From an actinobacterium SCGC AAA044-N04 (GTDB lineage: Bacteria; Actinomycetota; Actinomycetes; Nanopelagicales; Nanopelagicaceae): a stretch of 32,973 nucleotides of DNA. Positions 15,265-23,910 of the stretch are shown here, piece by piece. Positions within the stretch are counted from its first letter, which is position 1; the number at the start of each line of letters is the position of its first letter. Under the pieces are notes generated by a model, which did not search any database, had not been told where the DNA came from, and was given only the letters and a program-made list of their open reading frames with translations. Where the stretch lies: NCBI GenBank assembly GCA_000378885.1, contig KB900461.1:234792-267764 (forward strand), written 5' to 3'. Made by a program: the position numbers and the translations under genes.

Positions 15265-16245
15265 ATGAGCGAGATCCGTTTATCTTCTGAAAAGAGATTA
15301 CGTCTTTTTGCAGGCCGCGGATTTCCTGAATTAGCTGATGAAGTTGCAGCAGAGTTAGGTATTCCACTCACTCCCACTTCAGCATATGACTTTGCAAATG
15401 GCGAAATCTTCGTTCGCTTCGAAGAATCAGTTCGCGGTTGTGACGCTTTCGTAATTCAAAGCCACACAACTCCAGTCAACAAGCAGATCATGGAACAACT
15501 CATCATGGTCGATGCATTAAAGCGTGCATCTGCAAAGCGCATCACAGTGGTTGCACCTTTTTATGGTTATGCACGTCAAGATAAAAAGAGTCGTGGACGT
15601 GAACCAATCACTGCACGATTGATGGCAGATCTTTTCAAAACTGCTGGTGCTGATCGTTTGATGTGCGTTGATTTACACACGTCACAAATTCAAGGTTTCT
15701 TTGATGGTCCTGTAGATCATCTCTTCGCACTTCCAATGCTGGCTAACTATGTTGGTAGCAAAGTAGATCGCACACGCTTAACAATCGTCTCTCCAGACTC
15801 TGGTCGAGTACGTGTTGCAGAGCGCTGGTCAGATCTTCTCGGTGGTTGCCCAATCGCATTTATTCACAAAACTCGTGATCCACGCATTCCTAATGAATCA
15901 ACAACAGGACGTGTGGTTGGTGATGTTCAGGGGCAAACCTGCGTAGTTATCGATGACATGATCGACACTGCAGGCACAATTACTAAAGCTGTTGAGGCTC
16001 TCTTTGATGCAGGCGCTGCCGATGTGATCATCGCTGCAACACACGCCGTGCTTTCAGGTCCAGCAGTTGAGCGCCTGAAGTCTTCTCGGGCCTCAGAAGT
16101 TGTTGTTACAAATACTCTGCCAATCTCTGAAGATCAAAAATTTGATGGACTCACCGTCCTATCGATTGCTCCACTTCTAGGCCGCGCCATCCGCGAGGTA
16201 TTTGAAGATGGATCAGTCACCTCCCTCTTTGATGGGCATTCCTAA
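15265..16245 (+). CDS. prs: Ribose-phosphate pyrophosphokinase (PRPP synthetase)
   Basis: A 326-residue class I PRPP synthetase making 5-phosphoribosyl 1-pyrophosphate from ribose-5-P and ATP for nucleotide, His and Trp synthesis. The motifs are FANGEIFVRFEESVRG, PFYGYARQDKKSRGREPI (the flexible ATP loop region), DLHTSQIQGFFDGPVDHL, SPDSGRVRVAERW and the PRPP-binding loop VIDDMIDTAGT (228-238). The length is typical. It is coupled to glmU by 3-nt spacing, a conserved actinobacterial order. A G4/C4 hairpin follows its stop. Confidence 0.97.
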   Translation: MSEIRLSSEKRLRLFAGRGFPELADEVAAELGIPLTPTSAYDFANGEIFVRFEESVRGCDAFVIQSHTTPVNKQIMEQLIMVDALKRASAKRITVVAPFYGYARQDKKSRGREPITARLMADLFKTAGADRLMCVDLHTSQIQGFFDGPVDHLFALPMLANYVGSKVDRTRLTIVSPDSGRVRVAERWSDLLGGCPIAFIHKTRDPRIPNESTTGRVVGDVQGQTCVVIDDMIDTAGTITKAVEALFDAGAADVIIAATHAVLSGPAVERLKSSRASEVVVTNTLPISEDQKFDGLTVLSIAPLLGRAIREVFEDGSVTSLFDGHS

Positions 16246-16247
16246 GC

Positions 16248-16270
16248 GGGGATTTGCTTCAAAGCGCCCC
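16248..16270 (+). terminator. Weak hairpin after prs
   Basis: GGGG (16248-16251) can pair with CCCC (16267-16270) around an inner GCT/AGC stem with loop TCAA. An asymmetric internal loop interrupts it and no T-run follows. It overlaps the proposed -35 of the rplY promoter, so it may simply be that region's composition. Confidence 0.25.
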
Positions 16271-16283
16271 TCGAAGATATTGT
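16254..16283 (+). promoter_or_regulatory. Putative promoter of rplY
   Basis: A weak -35 TTGCTT (16254-16259), an 18-base spacer and a -10 TATTGT (16278-16283). The start expected 7 nt later is G16291, exactly the first base of the long-range stem of the leader RNA. Confidence 0.4.
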
Positions 16284-16290
16284 TTGCTTC

Positions 16291-16394
16291 GTTCCGGCGA
16301 GGGTAAGAATTTACTTCCGTAATCGACGGCTTAAGGACTTAACTCCTCATCGGAACTTTGTGCAGACACCGAAGTTATCTAGAGGAGATTTAAA
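16291..16394 (+). promoter_or_regulatory. Structured rplY leader, candidate two-state cis-regulatory RNA
   Basis: State 1: GTTCCGGCGAGG (16291-16302) pairs with CCTCATCGGAAC (16345-16356), 12 positions with one G-U and one mismatch. It closes a junction holding small hairpins GTAA/TTAC (16303-16314), CCGT/ACGG (16317-16329) and TTAA/TTAA (16331-16342). State 2: CTCCTC (16343-16348) pairs perfectly with the ribosome-binding site GAGGAG (16382-16387). Inside it, AACTT/AAGTT plus GTG/CAC (16354-16376) form a second hairpin. The two states share 16345-16348 and 16354-16356, so they exclude each other. The base pairs are seen in the sequence; regulation is inferred. L25 leaders that control their own gene are known in gammaproteobacteria; I know of no actinobacterial equivalent. 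Confidence 0.5.
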
Positions 16395-17015
16395 ATGGCA
16401 GAAATCAGCATCAACGGCGTACGTCGTACCGAATTTGGTAAGGGCGCATCACGTCGTGCACGTCGCGATGGTTTGGTTCCTGCCGTCATCTACGGTCACG
16501 GTGAAAAGCCACAACACATCACACTTCCAGCACGCGAACTAGGCGTTGCTCTGAAGCAGTCAAACGTTTTGTTAGACATCGTTATCGATGGCAAGACTGA
16601 ACTTACTCTTCCAAAGGCGATTGTTCGCCACCCACTTAAGCAAATCCTTGAGCACATCGATCTAGTTCTAGTTCGTCGCGGCGAGAAGGTTGTTGTTGCT
16701 GTTCCTGTTCATGCAATTGGTGAGCACAGTCGCGATGGAATCCTTGAGCACGTTCACAACTCAATTGAAGTTCGTGTTGAGGCAACTGCAATTCCTAGCT
16801 TCCTAGAAGTTGATATTGATGGAATGACCTCTGGTGAGTCACGTTATGCATCAGATGTGAAGCTTCCAGCAGGAGTTGAACTTGAATCTGATCCAAAGAC
16901 AATCGTTGTTCACTTGTCTGAGAAGTCCACAGCAGTTGAAGAAGTAGCAGCTCCAGCGGCAGCAGCAACTGATGCTGCAGCACCTGCAGAAGATGCAGAA
17001 AAGAAGGACGCTTAA
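16395..17015 (+). CDS. rplY: 50S ribosomal protein L25, long CTC form
   Basis: A 206-residue L25/Ctc protein that binds 5S rRNA in the central protuberance of the large subunit. The N-terminal L25 domain (1-90) shows GVRRTEFGKGASRRARRDGL and VPAVIYGHGEKPQHITL. The C-terminal TL5/CTC beta-domain (95-180) has SIEVRVEATAIPSFLEVDID and the Ser-rich SGESRYASDVKLPAGV. An Ala/Glu-rich tail (185-206) ends in KKDA. The start is ATG at 16395 with GAGGAG 7 nt upstream. pth follows after 17 bases with its own leaderless box. The untranslated leader is unusually long for this window and can occlude the ribosome-binding site. Confidence 0.96.
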   Translation: MAEISINGVRRTEFGKGASRRARRDGLVPAVIYGHGEKPQHITLPARELGVALKQSNVLLDIVIDGKTELTLPKAIVRHPLKQILEHIDLVLVRRGEKVVVAVPVHAIGEHSRDGILEHVHNSIEVRVEATAIPSFLEVDIDGMTSGESRYASDVKLPAGVELESDPKTIVVHLSEKSTAVEEVAAPAAAATDAAAPAEDAEKKDA

Positions 17016-17019
17016 CCCT

Positions 17020-17025
17020 TACGCT
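17020..17025 (+). promoter_or_regulatory. Putative leaderless -10 box of pth
   Basis: TACGCT, 7 nt (TACCGTT), then the ATG at 17033. It lies entirely within the 17-base rplY-pth gap, so any -35 would be in the rplY 3' end. Cotranscription with rplY remains possible. Confidence 0.4.
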
Positions 17026-17032
17026 TACCGTT

Positions 17033-17608
17033 ATGACGTGGTTGGTAGTGGGCCTGGGCAATCCAGGCGATAAATACGCTGCCACCCGTCACAACGTGGG
17101 CCAGATGGTGATCGATGAATTAGTTCGACGCCACAACGTTAAATTATCTTCACACAAATCTCGCACACATATCGCAGCCTTTAAGTTGGGCGTTGGTGTT
17201 GATGCACATCCAGTTATTGTGGCGAAATCACAATCATTTATGAATGAGACTGGTGGGCCGATTAAAGCCCTTGCAAACTTTTATTCTGTGGAGCCACAAA
17301 AGATTATTGCCCTGCATGATGAACTTGATATTCCTTTTGCAGCAATCCGCACAAAAATCGCCGGCGGGGATAATGGCCACAACGGTCTTAAATCAATGAC
17401 GTCAGCTTTTGGCACTGCAGAGTATTACCGCGTGCGCTTAGGCATTGGTCGCCCAATGGGCGAACAAGATCCGGGTGATTTTGTGTTAAAAGCTTTTTCA
17501 AAGGTAGAACAAAAAGATTTAGCTGAGTTTATTGTTCGTGGGGCAGATGTTGTTGAGTCGCTAATCAACGAAGGACTAGAGCGAACACAAACGCGTTATA
17601 ACTCTTAA
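17033..17608 (+). CDS. pth: Peptidyl-tRNA hydrolase
   Basis: A 191-residue enzyme releasing tRNA from prematurely dropped peptidyl-tRNAs. The catalytic and substrate residues are in place: VVGLGNPGDKYAATRHNVG (Asn10, His20), SFMNETGGPIKAL (Asn of MNxSG, here MNETGG), LHDELDIPF (Asp) and GGDNGHNGLKSM (Asn). The family's usual MNxSG Ser is Thr here, a common variant. The length is normal. Its stop codon abuts the stop of the convergent ppc gene with no spacer. Confidence 0.97.
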   Translation: MTWLVVGLGNPGDKYAATRHNVGQMVIDELVRRHNVKLSSHKSRTHIAAFKLGVGVDAHPVIVAKSQSFMNETGGPIKALANFYSVEPQKIIALHDELDIPFAAIRTKIAGGDNGHNGLKSMTSAFGTAEYYRVRLGIGRPMGEQDPGDFVLKAFSKVEQKDLAEFIVRGADVVESLINEGLERTQTRYNS

Positions 17609-20329
17609 TCACCCTGTATTTCTAAGCCCTGCAGCCACACCATTGATGGTGAGCAATAGAGCTCTGCGCAATAGTGGATCTGCTGCATCTCCAGCATCGC
17701 GCACGCGCTTGAGCAAGTTGATTTGCAGTAAGTGAATAGGTGAAAGATATGCATCACGAACTTGCAAAGTTCTAGCCAAAATCTCTTGATCTCCAAGAAT
17801 TGATTTCTTATTTGTTAGCTTTAGAATTTCTGCCACTGTTAAATCAAACTCAGCCTGGATTTGATCCAGGAAGTGGTGAAGTTCTTTAGGTACAAGAGTT
17901 TGAACATAACGGCGAGCCAGAGCTAAATCTGTCTTAGCTAAAGTCATTTCAACGTTGCTGATGAAAGTATGGAAGAAGTGCCATTCACCCAACATCTTTT
18001 GTAACACATCTGTTTTTCCAGCCTCGCGCGCTGCCTTTAAGCCAGAGCCCACACCAAACCAGCCAGGAACAATCTGGCGTGATTGTGTCCAGCCAAAGAC
18101 CCATGGAATAGCGCGAAGTGAACCAAGACCACTGCTTGCATCAGGTCGACGCGATGGACGTGAGCCCAGGAAGAGATTTCCGAGTTGTTCTACAGGTGTG
18201 GATGCATAGAAATAAGCGGGTAGATCTGGATGATCAACAAGTGCGCGATAAGCGGTAAATGAACTATCGCTAACTAACTGCATGCACTCATTCCAGCTAT
18301 TTAAATCTGCTACTGATTGGCGTGGTCCACGATTGAGAACTGTTGCTTCTAATGAAGCTGCCAGAGTTAATTCAACGTTTTCCCGAGCAAGGGAAGCCAA
18401 TGAGTACTTATCGCTAATTACTTCACCCTGTTCTGTCATTTTAATTTGACCGTCAACTGATCCCCAAGGAAGTGCAACTAAGGCTTCATATGTTGGTCCG
18501 CCACCACGGCCAACAGAACCACCACGACCATGGAATAAACGCAGCTTCACACCGTGCTTCATCGCAATATCTCGCAAAGAGCGTTGCGCTCGGTGGATTT
18601 CCCACTGGCTCGTTGCAATGCCTGCATCTTTATTAGAATCTGAATAACCCAACATCACTTCTTGAACATCTCCGCGTAGAGCCACAAGTGAGCGATAGGC
18701 GGGATTACTTAAAAGCTTTTCAAGAATCTCACCTGCTGCGCGAAGTTCTGCAACAGTTTCTAGCAATGGTGCAAAACCAATACGGGCTTTCTTGTTCTTT
18801 AAATTAACAAGACCGGCTTGCTGGGCCAGAACAACGGCTGCAATTAAGTCATCAGCACCCTTAGTCATAGAGACGATGTAAGTCTCTATTGCCTGTGATC
18901 CAAAGCGATCGATTAAATCAGCGATTGCAAAGAAAGTATCAATTGTTTTTTGACCATTAGCATCTAGACCAGTGATAGCGAGATTGGTATCTGCTGCTAA
19001 TAATCCTGTGAGAATTTCGAACTTTTCATCATGTGATTTTTCAATATAGGAAGCACTATCAACTACCTGTGCTAAAACATGGTGGTGAGCATCTGAGTGC
19101 TCGCGAACATCCATAGTTGCATGGGTAATTCCAAAGGCTGCCACGGTGCGGATGGTGCGCTCAAGTAGGCCTGTAGCAATGAGTTCACCTTTATGGGCAA
19201 AAAGTGAATCACGCATCAACATCAAATCTTTTAGTAGTTCTTCAGTATCTGCATAGTCGCGATGTGGAACATGCGCAGCACCTTTTGCATGACGGTCACG
19301 AGTAAAAGCTAGGCGGTGCACAATTGCTGTGGCCTTTAGGCGATAAGGCTCTTGGGCGTTTAAGCGCAAGAAACGTGGTTCAAATTCTCGGATGTGCTTT
19401 AAATCAGATTCAACTGATGCGCTTAGCTCTGGTGTGGCACCAATGATTCGTGTTGAGATTGAGAGCACTTGACGCAGCGAGTTCATCGCATCAATGGTGA
19501 CGCGAATTGCATGAGAAACCTGTAAGACCATGGCATCAGTTGTGACTTGCGCGGTCACATTTGGATTGCCATCTCGGTCCCCACCAATCCAGCTACCGAA
19601 TGAAAGAGGACGAGCTGTCACAGGAACGTGAACATCAATGCGCATCAGTTCGCGGGCAAAGTCATTGAGCACTTCGGGAACTGTCTGGCGGAACAAATCA
19701 TCTAAGTAATACAAGGCGTTCATTGCTTCATCAAGAGGCTCTGGCTGACCAACACGTAATTCATCAGTTTGCCACAGCAAATCAATAGTTTCAGCTAAGC
19801 GATCTGCCTGAGAAGGATTACGAGAATCTTCTAGCAAATCTGCAACCTGACCCATTTTGCTTAACACTGATCGACGAGCAGCTTCAGTTGGGTGAGCGGT
19901 AAAGACTGGACGTACTGACATTTCATTAATCCACTGCGAAATTTCCTCAACAGTTAATTCATGACCAGGTGTTTGTGCTTTTAAGGCAACTTCAATTTTA
20001 TCTACAGCACGTGCTAACCATGATCCCCCGCCTGCACGCGCATCAGCTAACACACGGGCACGGTGAACCTGTTCTGCAATGTTTGCCAAGTTGAAATATG
20101 TACTAAATGCACGTACCAACTGCACTGATTCTTCAACTGAAAGTGATGCAAGTAGATCTACGCCTTCACCTTCACGAACAGCTTTGCGCACCTTTTCTAC
20201 AAGAGCTAAAAGCTCTGGACCTTCTTGGCGCACAAGTGTTTGACCCAGCAGATCTCCCAGTTTGCGGACATCGCTACGCAAAGCAGCATCATCTGCTGCT
20301 ACTGCACCGCCAAACCCGCTGGATTCCAT
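17609..20329 (-). CDS. ppc: Phosphoenolpyruvate carboxylase
   Basis: A 906-residue anaplerotic enzyme making oxaloacetate from PEP and bicarbonate. Catalytic His146 lies in VFTAHPTEAARR, and GGDRDGNPNVT carries the Arg/Asp pocket. The second signature is VMLGYSDSNKDAGIATSQW, FHGRGGSVGRGGGPTYEAL is the flexible glycine loop, and the C-terminus ends in RNTG as in nearly all bacterial PEPCs. The length is typical (880-930). It interrupts the plus-strand run between pth and mfd. A GAGAGG site precedes the ATG. It is divergent from mfd across 110 bases. Confidence 0.98.
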   Translation of the reverse strand: MESSGFGGAVAADDAALRSDVRKLGDLLGQTLVRQEGPELLALVEKVRKAVREGEGVDLLASLSVEESVQLVRAFSTYFNLANIAEQVHRARVLADARAGGGSWLARAVDKIEVALKAQTPGHELTVEEISQWINEMSVRPVFTAHPTEAARRSVLSKMGQVADLLEDSRNPSQADRLAETIDLLWQTDELRVGQPEPLDEAMNALYYLDDLFRQTVPEVLNDFARELMRIDVHVPVTARPLSFGSWIGGDRDGNPNVTAQVTTDAMVLQVSHAIRVTIDAMNSLRQVLSISTRIIGATPELSASVESDLKHIREFEPRFLRLNAQEPYRLKATAIVHRLAFTRDRHAKGAAHVPHRDYADTEELLKDLMLMRDSLFAHKGELIATGLLERTIRTVAAFGITHATMDVREHSDAHHHVLAQVVDSASYIEKSHDEKFEILTGLLAADTNLAITGLDANGQKTIDTFFAIADLIDRFGSQAIETYIVSMTKGADDLIAAVVLAQQAGLVNLKNKKARIGFAPLLETVAELRAAGEILEKLLSNPAYRSLVALRGDVQEVMLGYSDSNKDAGIATSQWEIHRAQRSLRDIAMKHGVKLRLFHGRGGSVGRGGGPTYEALVALPWGSVDGQIKMTEQGEVISDKYSLASLARENVELTLAASLEATVLNRGPRQSVADLNSWNECMQLVSDSSFTAYRALVDHPDLPAYFYASTPVEQLGNLFLGSRPSRRPDASSGLGSLRAIPWVFGWTQSRQIVPGWFGVGSGLKAAREAGKTDVLQKMLGEWHFFHTFISNVEMTLAKTDLALARRYVQTLVPKELHHFLDQIQAEFDLTVAEILKLTNKKSILGDQEILARTLQVRDAYLSPIHLLQINLLKRVRDAGDAADPLLRRALLLTINGVAAGLRNTG

Positions 20330-20370
20330 TGGGTAATCCTCTCAGGTCGCCGTAGGTGGTGCGAACAAAT

Positions 20371-20376
20371 TAGAAT
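20371..20376 (+). promoter_or_regulatory. Putative -10 of mfd
   Basis: TAGAAT, with the start predicted 7 nt later at about 20383. A strong hairpin begins at the next base. No good -35 is seen. Confidence 0.35.
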
Positions 20377-20383
20377 GAATCCA

Positions 20384-20415
20384 TTAGCCCCCTCCCTTTT
20401 GGGAACGGGGCCTAA
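20384..20415 (+). promoter_or_regulatory. GC-rich hairpin in the mfd leader
   Basis: TTAG-CCCC, an unpaired C, then TCCC pair with GGGA, unpaired AC, GGGG and (C)CTAA around a TTTT loop, about 12 pairs in all. If transcription starts near 20383 the hairpin forms the extreme 5' end of the mRNA, ahead of GGGAGG (20427-20432). It could protect the mRNA or modulate translation; the function is inferred. Confidence 0.4.
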
Positions 20416-20439
20416 GGGCGTTTATAGGGAGGTGTATTT

Positions 20440-23400
20440 GTGCGTGGCTTAACTTCATCGCTGCCATCGCAGCAAGGTGCATGTCATTTCGTGGCACCTT
20501 CACCGCTCTATCCATTTCTACTGGCAGCTCGCGCTGCAGATCACCCCTTACTTGTTGTTACAAGTTCTAGCCGAAGTAGCGAAGATCTAGTCAATGAACT
20601 GCGCGAACTACACAACAATGTTCTCGAATTTCCAGCTTGGGAAACTCTGCCGCATGAGCGTTTAAGCCCTCGCAGTGACACCGTTGCAAAGAGAATTCAA
20701 ACTCTTTATGAGTTAGAGGAAAATCAATCAGTATTTCCTATTGTTGTAACACCAGTGCGAGGTGCTATTCACCGCATTATTGCAACCCTGGGTAAAGATG
20801 CACTTCTTGCTTTGGAAATCGGTAAAGAACAATCTTTAGATGAACTTGTTCGCCACCTTTCAACACTTGCTTATACCCGCACAGATTTAGTCGAGCGCAG
20901 AGGCGAATTCGCAGTGCGTGGTGGCATCGTTGATTTGTTCTTACCGTTGGCAGATTATCCAATTCGCATCGATTTCTTTGGTGATGAGATTGAAGATATG
21001 AGCTACTTTGAAGTTGCAGATCAGCGCACCTTTAAGCCAGTCGTTGGTGCCATTGCGATTTACCCTTGCCGAGAACTTCTTATTACTCAACAGATCAGAC
21101 ATCGAGGGCTAGAACTTAAGGATTCCCTGCCGGCAGCAGCAGAGCTTCTAGAAAAGATTAGCGAGGGCATAAGTTTTGAAGGCATGGAATCACTGATCCC
21201 ACTGCTTATCGATGAGACTGAAACGATTATTTCTAGAATGCCAGCAAATACTCACATTATCTTTATTGATCAAGAGCGGATTAAATCAAGAGCTGCCGAT
21301 TTGCTGGCAACCAATGAAGAGTTTCTTAACGCTTCCTGGAGTAATGCAGCACATGGGGCAGTAGCACCTATTCATGATGGTTCTGGAACATATATGTCGT
21401 GGGAAGAATTAAGCGCAGAGATTAGTGAGCAAAAAGTAGCCACGGGCTCACTCTCACCATTTGGAAGCGATCTAGCTGATGACACAGAATTTTTGGATTA
21501 CAACGCAATAGATCCAATGCGTGGGGATATTGAACGCACTATTGAACAGCTACGAAACGCCGTCGAATCACATTTCACAGTGGTCTTTGCAACCCATGGC
21601 CACGGAATGCTCGAGCGCTATGCCGGAATATTCAGATCTGCAGATCTTCCCGTTCAGATAAATGAGAAGTTACTAGCCACTCCCACTAAGGGAACAATTC
21701 ACTTAACAACTTCAATCATTGCACACGGTTTTGAGAGCGCAGAACATCAAATTCTTTTCATGACTGAGCGCGATTTAACTGGCAGTAAGGGAAGTGTTAA
21801 AGATTCAGAGCGTATGCCCACAAAGCGAAAGCAGGCTATTGATCCGCTAGAGCTTCGGGCTGGGGATTTTGTTGTGCATGAACAACATGGAATTGGCCGT
21901 TATGTTGAATTACTTGAACGCACAGTTGCTGGAGTAACTCGCGAATATTTAATTATTGAGTATGCACCTGCTAAGCGCGGTCAACCTGGGGATCGCATAT
22001 TTGTTCCAACGGATGCACTTGAGCAAGTGAGTAAATATGTGGGTGGTGAAACACCTACTGTGCACCGCATTGGCAGTGGTGAATGGCAAAAAGCTAAGGG
22101 CCGTGCACGTAAAGCTGTGCGCCAAATCGCTGGTGAACTCATTCGTCTATATGCAGCACGCACAAGTTCTCCAGGCTTTGCTTTTTCACCTGATACTCCA
22201 TGGCAGCGCGAGTTAGAAGACTCATTTTCTTATATTGAAACTCCAGATCAACTCTCAACAATAAATGATGTCAAGGCCGATATGGAGCGTCCATATCCCA
22301 TGGATCGAATCATCTGTGGTGATGTGGGCTATGGAAAGACTGAGATTGCAATTCGTGCAGCCTTTAAAGCGGTGCAAGATGGAAAGCAAGTAGCAGTCCT
22401 TGTTCCCACGACGTTACTTGTACAACAACACACTAAGACTTTTGCTGAGCGGTATGCAGGCTTTCCATTAAAGGTTGCAGGAATGTCACGCTTTAATAGT
22501 GCTAAAGAGAGCAAAGAAGTTATTGATGGCCTTGCTGCAGGAACAGTTGATGTTGTTGTTGGAACTCACCGAATACTTTCTAACGATATGGCCTTTAAAG
22601 ATTTAGGTCTTGTCATCGTGGATGAAGAGCAACGCTTTGGCGTGGAACAAAAAGAATCATTAAAGAAACTTCGCACAACCGTGGACGTATTAGCTATGTC
22701 GGCTACGCCTATTCCCCGAACTCTTGAGATGGCAGTAACTGGAATTCGTGAAATGTCGACCATCACAACGCCTCCTGAAGAGCGCCATCCGATCCTTACC
22801 TATGTAGGTCCAGCCGAAGAAGCTCAAATAACTGCAGCAATTCACCGTGAACTTCTACGAGATGGACAGATTTTCTATTTACATAATCGCGTTGAGAGTA
22901 TTGATCGCGCAGCATCTAGGTTGCAGGAGTTGGTACCAGAGGCGCGTATTCGTGTGGCACATGGTCAGATGAGTGAGGGTGCACTCGAAGATGTGATTTT
23001 GGCTTTCTGGAACCGAGACTTTGATGTTCTTGTTTGCACAACCATTGTTGAAAGTGGTTTAGATATTCAAAATGCAAACACACTTATTGTTGAACGAGCT
23101 GACATGTTTGGCTTATCCCAGCTCCACCAACTACGTGGACGTGTAGGCCGAGGCCGTGAACGCGCTTATGCCTACTTTTTATATCCGGCAGACCAACCAC
23201 TTTCAGAGTTAGCTCATGATCGTTTAACGACTATTGCAGCAAATACTGAACTGGGTTCTGGAATGCGCGTAGCGCTTAAAGATTTAGAGATTCGTGGAGC
23301 TGGAAATCTTTTGGGTGGGGAACAATCTGGCCACATCGCAGATGTTGGCTTTGATTTATATATGCGCATGGTGGGTGAAGCAGTGCAAGATTACAAACAG

Positions 23401-23910
23401 GGAATTATTGAAACCGAAGAAAAGATTTCAGAGTGCAAAGTCGAACTTCCTATCAATGCACATTTATCCAGTGAGTATGTGCCAGGGGAGAGATTGCGCC
23501 TTGATCTCTATCGACGTTTAGCTGATGTTAAAAATCCGTCAGATGTTGAATCTATCCGTGCTGAACTTCTAGATCGTTTCGGCGAATTGCCTGAGGAAGC
23601 TGTTGCACTCTTGGGAGTTGCCCAACTTCGAGCACAAGCAAAGATTGCCAAGTTAACTGAAGTTGTTATTCAAGGAAAATACCTGCGATTAGCTCCCTTA
23701 ACTTTGCCTGAGTCACGGCAATTGCGTCTGTCACGTTTATATCCAGGTTCACTCTATAAGCCGGCTACTCGCACAGTTTTAGTTGCATTGGCCAAAGGCC
23801 CCGCGTGGAATCCGTCGCAGAATGAGCCTGAGATAGTGGATACTTCTCTTCTGGCCTGGGTCGTAGAGGCTGTTAACCAACTTAGCGAAGCACCGAAAGT
23901 GAGTTCATAG
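20440..23910 (+). CDS. mfd: Transcription-repair coupling factor
   Basis: A 1156-residue DNA translocase that removes stalled RNA polymerase and recruits UvrA. The UvrB-like N-terminal region (about 1-330) includes LEFPAWETLPHERLSPRSD and RRGEFAVRGGIVDLF. The RNAP-interaction domain is next (FVVHEQHGIGRYVELLER, about 475). RecG-like helicase motifs follow: GDVGYGKTEIA (Walker A, about 627), DEEQRFGVEQKE (about 728), SATPIPRT, TTIVESGLDI, LRGRVGRGRERAYAY and RGAGNLLGGEQSGHI. The C-terminal TRCF domain closes it. The GTG start has GGGAGG 7 nt upstream. Its TAG overlaps the GTG of the next gene. Confidence 0.98.
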   Translation: MRGLTSSLPSQQGACHFVAPSPLYPFLLAARAADHPLLVVTSSSRSSEDLVNELRELHNNVLEFPAWETLPHERLSPRSDTVAKRIQTLYELEENQSVFPIVVTPVRGAIHRIIATLGKDALLALEIGKEQSLDELVRHLSTLAYTRTDLVERRGEFAVRGGIVDLFLPLADYPIRIDFFGDEIEDMSYFEVADQRTFKPVVGAIAIYPCRELLITQQIRHRGLELKDSLPAAAELLEKISEGISFEGMESLIPLLIDETETIISRMPANTHIIFIDQERIKSRAADLLATNEEFLNASWSNAAHGAVAPIHDGSGTYMSWEELSAEISEQKVATGSLSPFGSDLADDTEFLDYNAIDPMRGDIERTIEQLRNAVESHFTVVFATHGHGMLERYAGIFRSADLPVQINEKLLATPTKGTIHLTTSIIAHGFESAEHQILFMTERDLTGSKGSVKDSERMPTKRKQAIDPLELRAGDFVVHEQHGIGRYVELLERTVAGVTREYLIIEYAPAKRGQPGDRIFVPTDALEQVSKYVGGETPTVHRIGSGEWQKAKGRARKAVRQIAGELIRLYAARTSSPGFAFSPDTPWQRELEDSFSYIETPDQLSTINDVKADMERPYPMDRIICGDVGYGKTEIAIRAAFKAVQDGKQVAVLVPTTLLVQQHTKTFAERYAGFPLKVAGMSRFNSAKESKEVIDGLAAGTVDVVVGTHRILSNDMAFKDLGLVIVDEEQRFGVEQKESLKKLRTTVDVLAMSATPIPRTLEMAVTGIREMSTITTPPEERHPILTYVGPAEEAQITAAIHRELLRDGQIFYLHNRVESIDRAASRLQELVPEARIRVAHGQMSEGALEDVILAFWNRDFDVLVCTTIVESGLDIQNANTLIVERADMFGLSQLHQLRGRVGRGRERAYAYFLYPADQPLSELAHDRLTTIAANTELGSGMRVALKDLEIRGAGNLLGGEQSGHIADVGFDLYMRMVGEAVQDYKQGIIETEEKISECKVELPINAHLSSEYVPGERLRLDLYRRLADVKNPSDVESIRAELLDRFGELPEEAVALLGVAQLRAQAKIAKLTEVVIQGKYLRLAPLTLPESRQLRLSRLYPGSLYKPATRTVLVALAKGPAWNPSQNEPEIVDTSLLAWVVEAVNQLSEAPKVSS

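Noticed and set aside
16291..16394. PRPP or ppGpp riboswitch of the ykkC class next to prs
   Set aside because: No ykkC-type conserved core is visible, and the leader precedes rplY, not prs.
17638..17651. CACCA/TGGTG hairpin near the pth/ppc junction as a third embedded terminator
   Set aside because: Only five pairs; a stem this short is expected by chance, so I did not list it with the two stronger hairpins.
17854..17870. Perfect 7-bp inverted repeat CCTGGAT-TTG-ATCCAGG as a possible terminator
   Set aside because: It lies about 245 bases inside ppc, encodes conserved residues (LDQIQ), has no T-run, and is far from the convergent junction.
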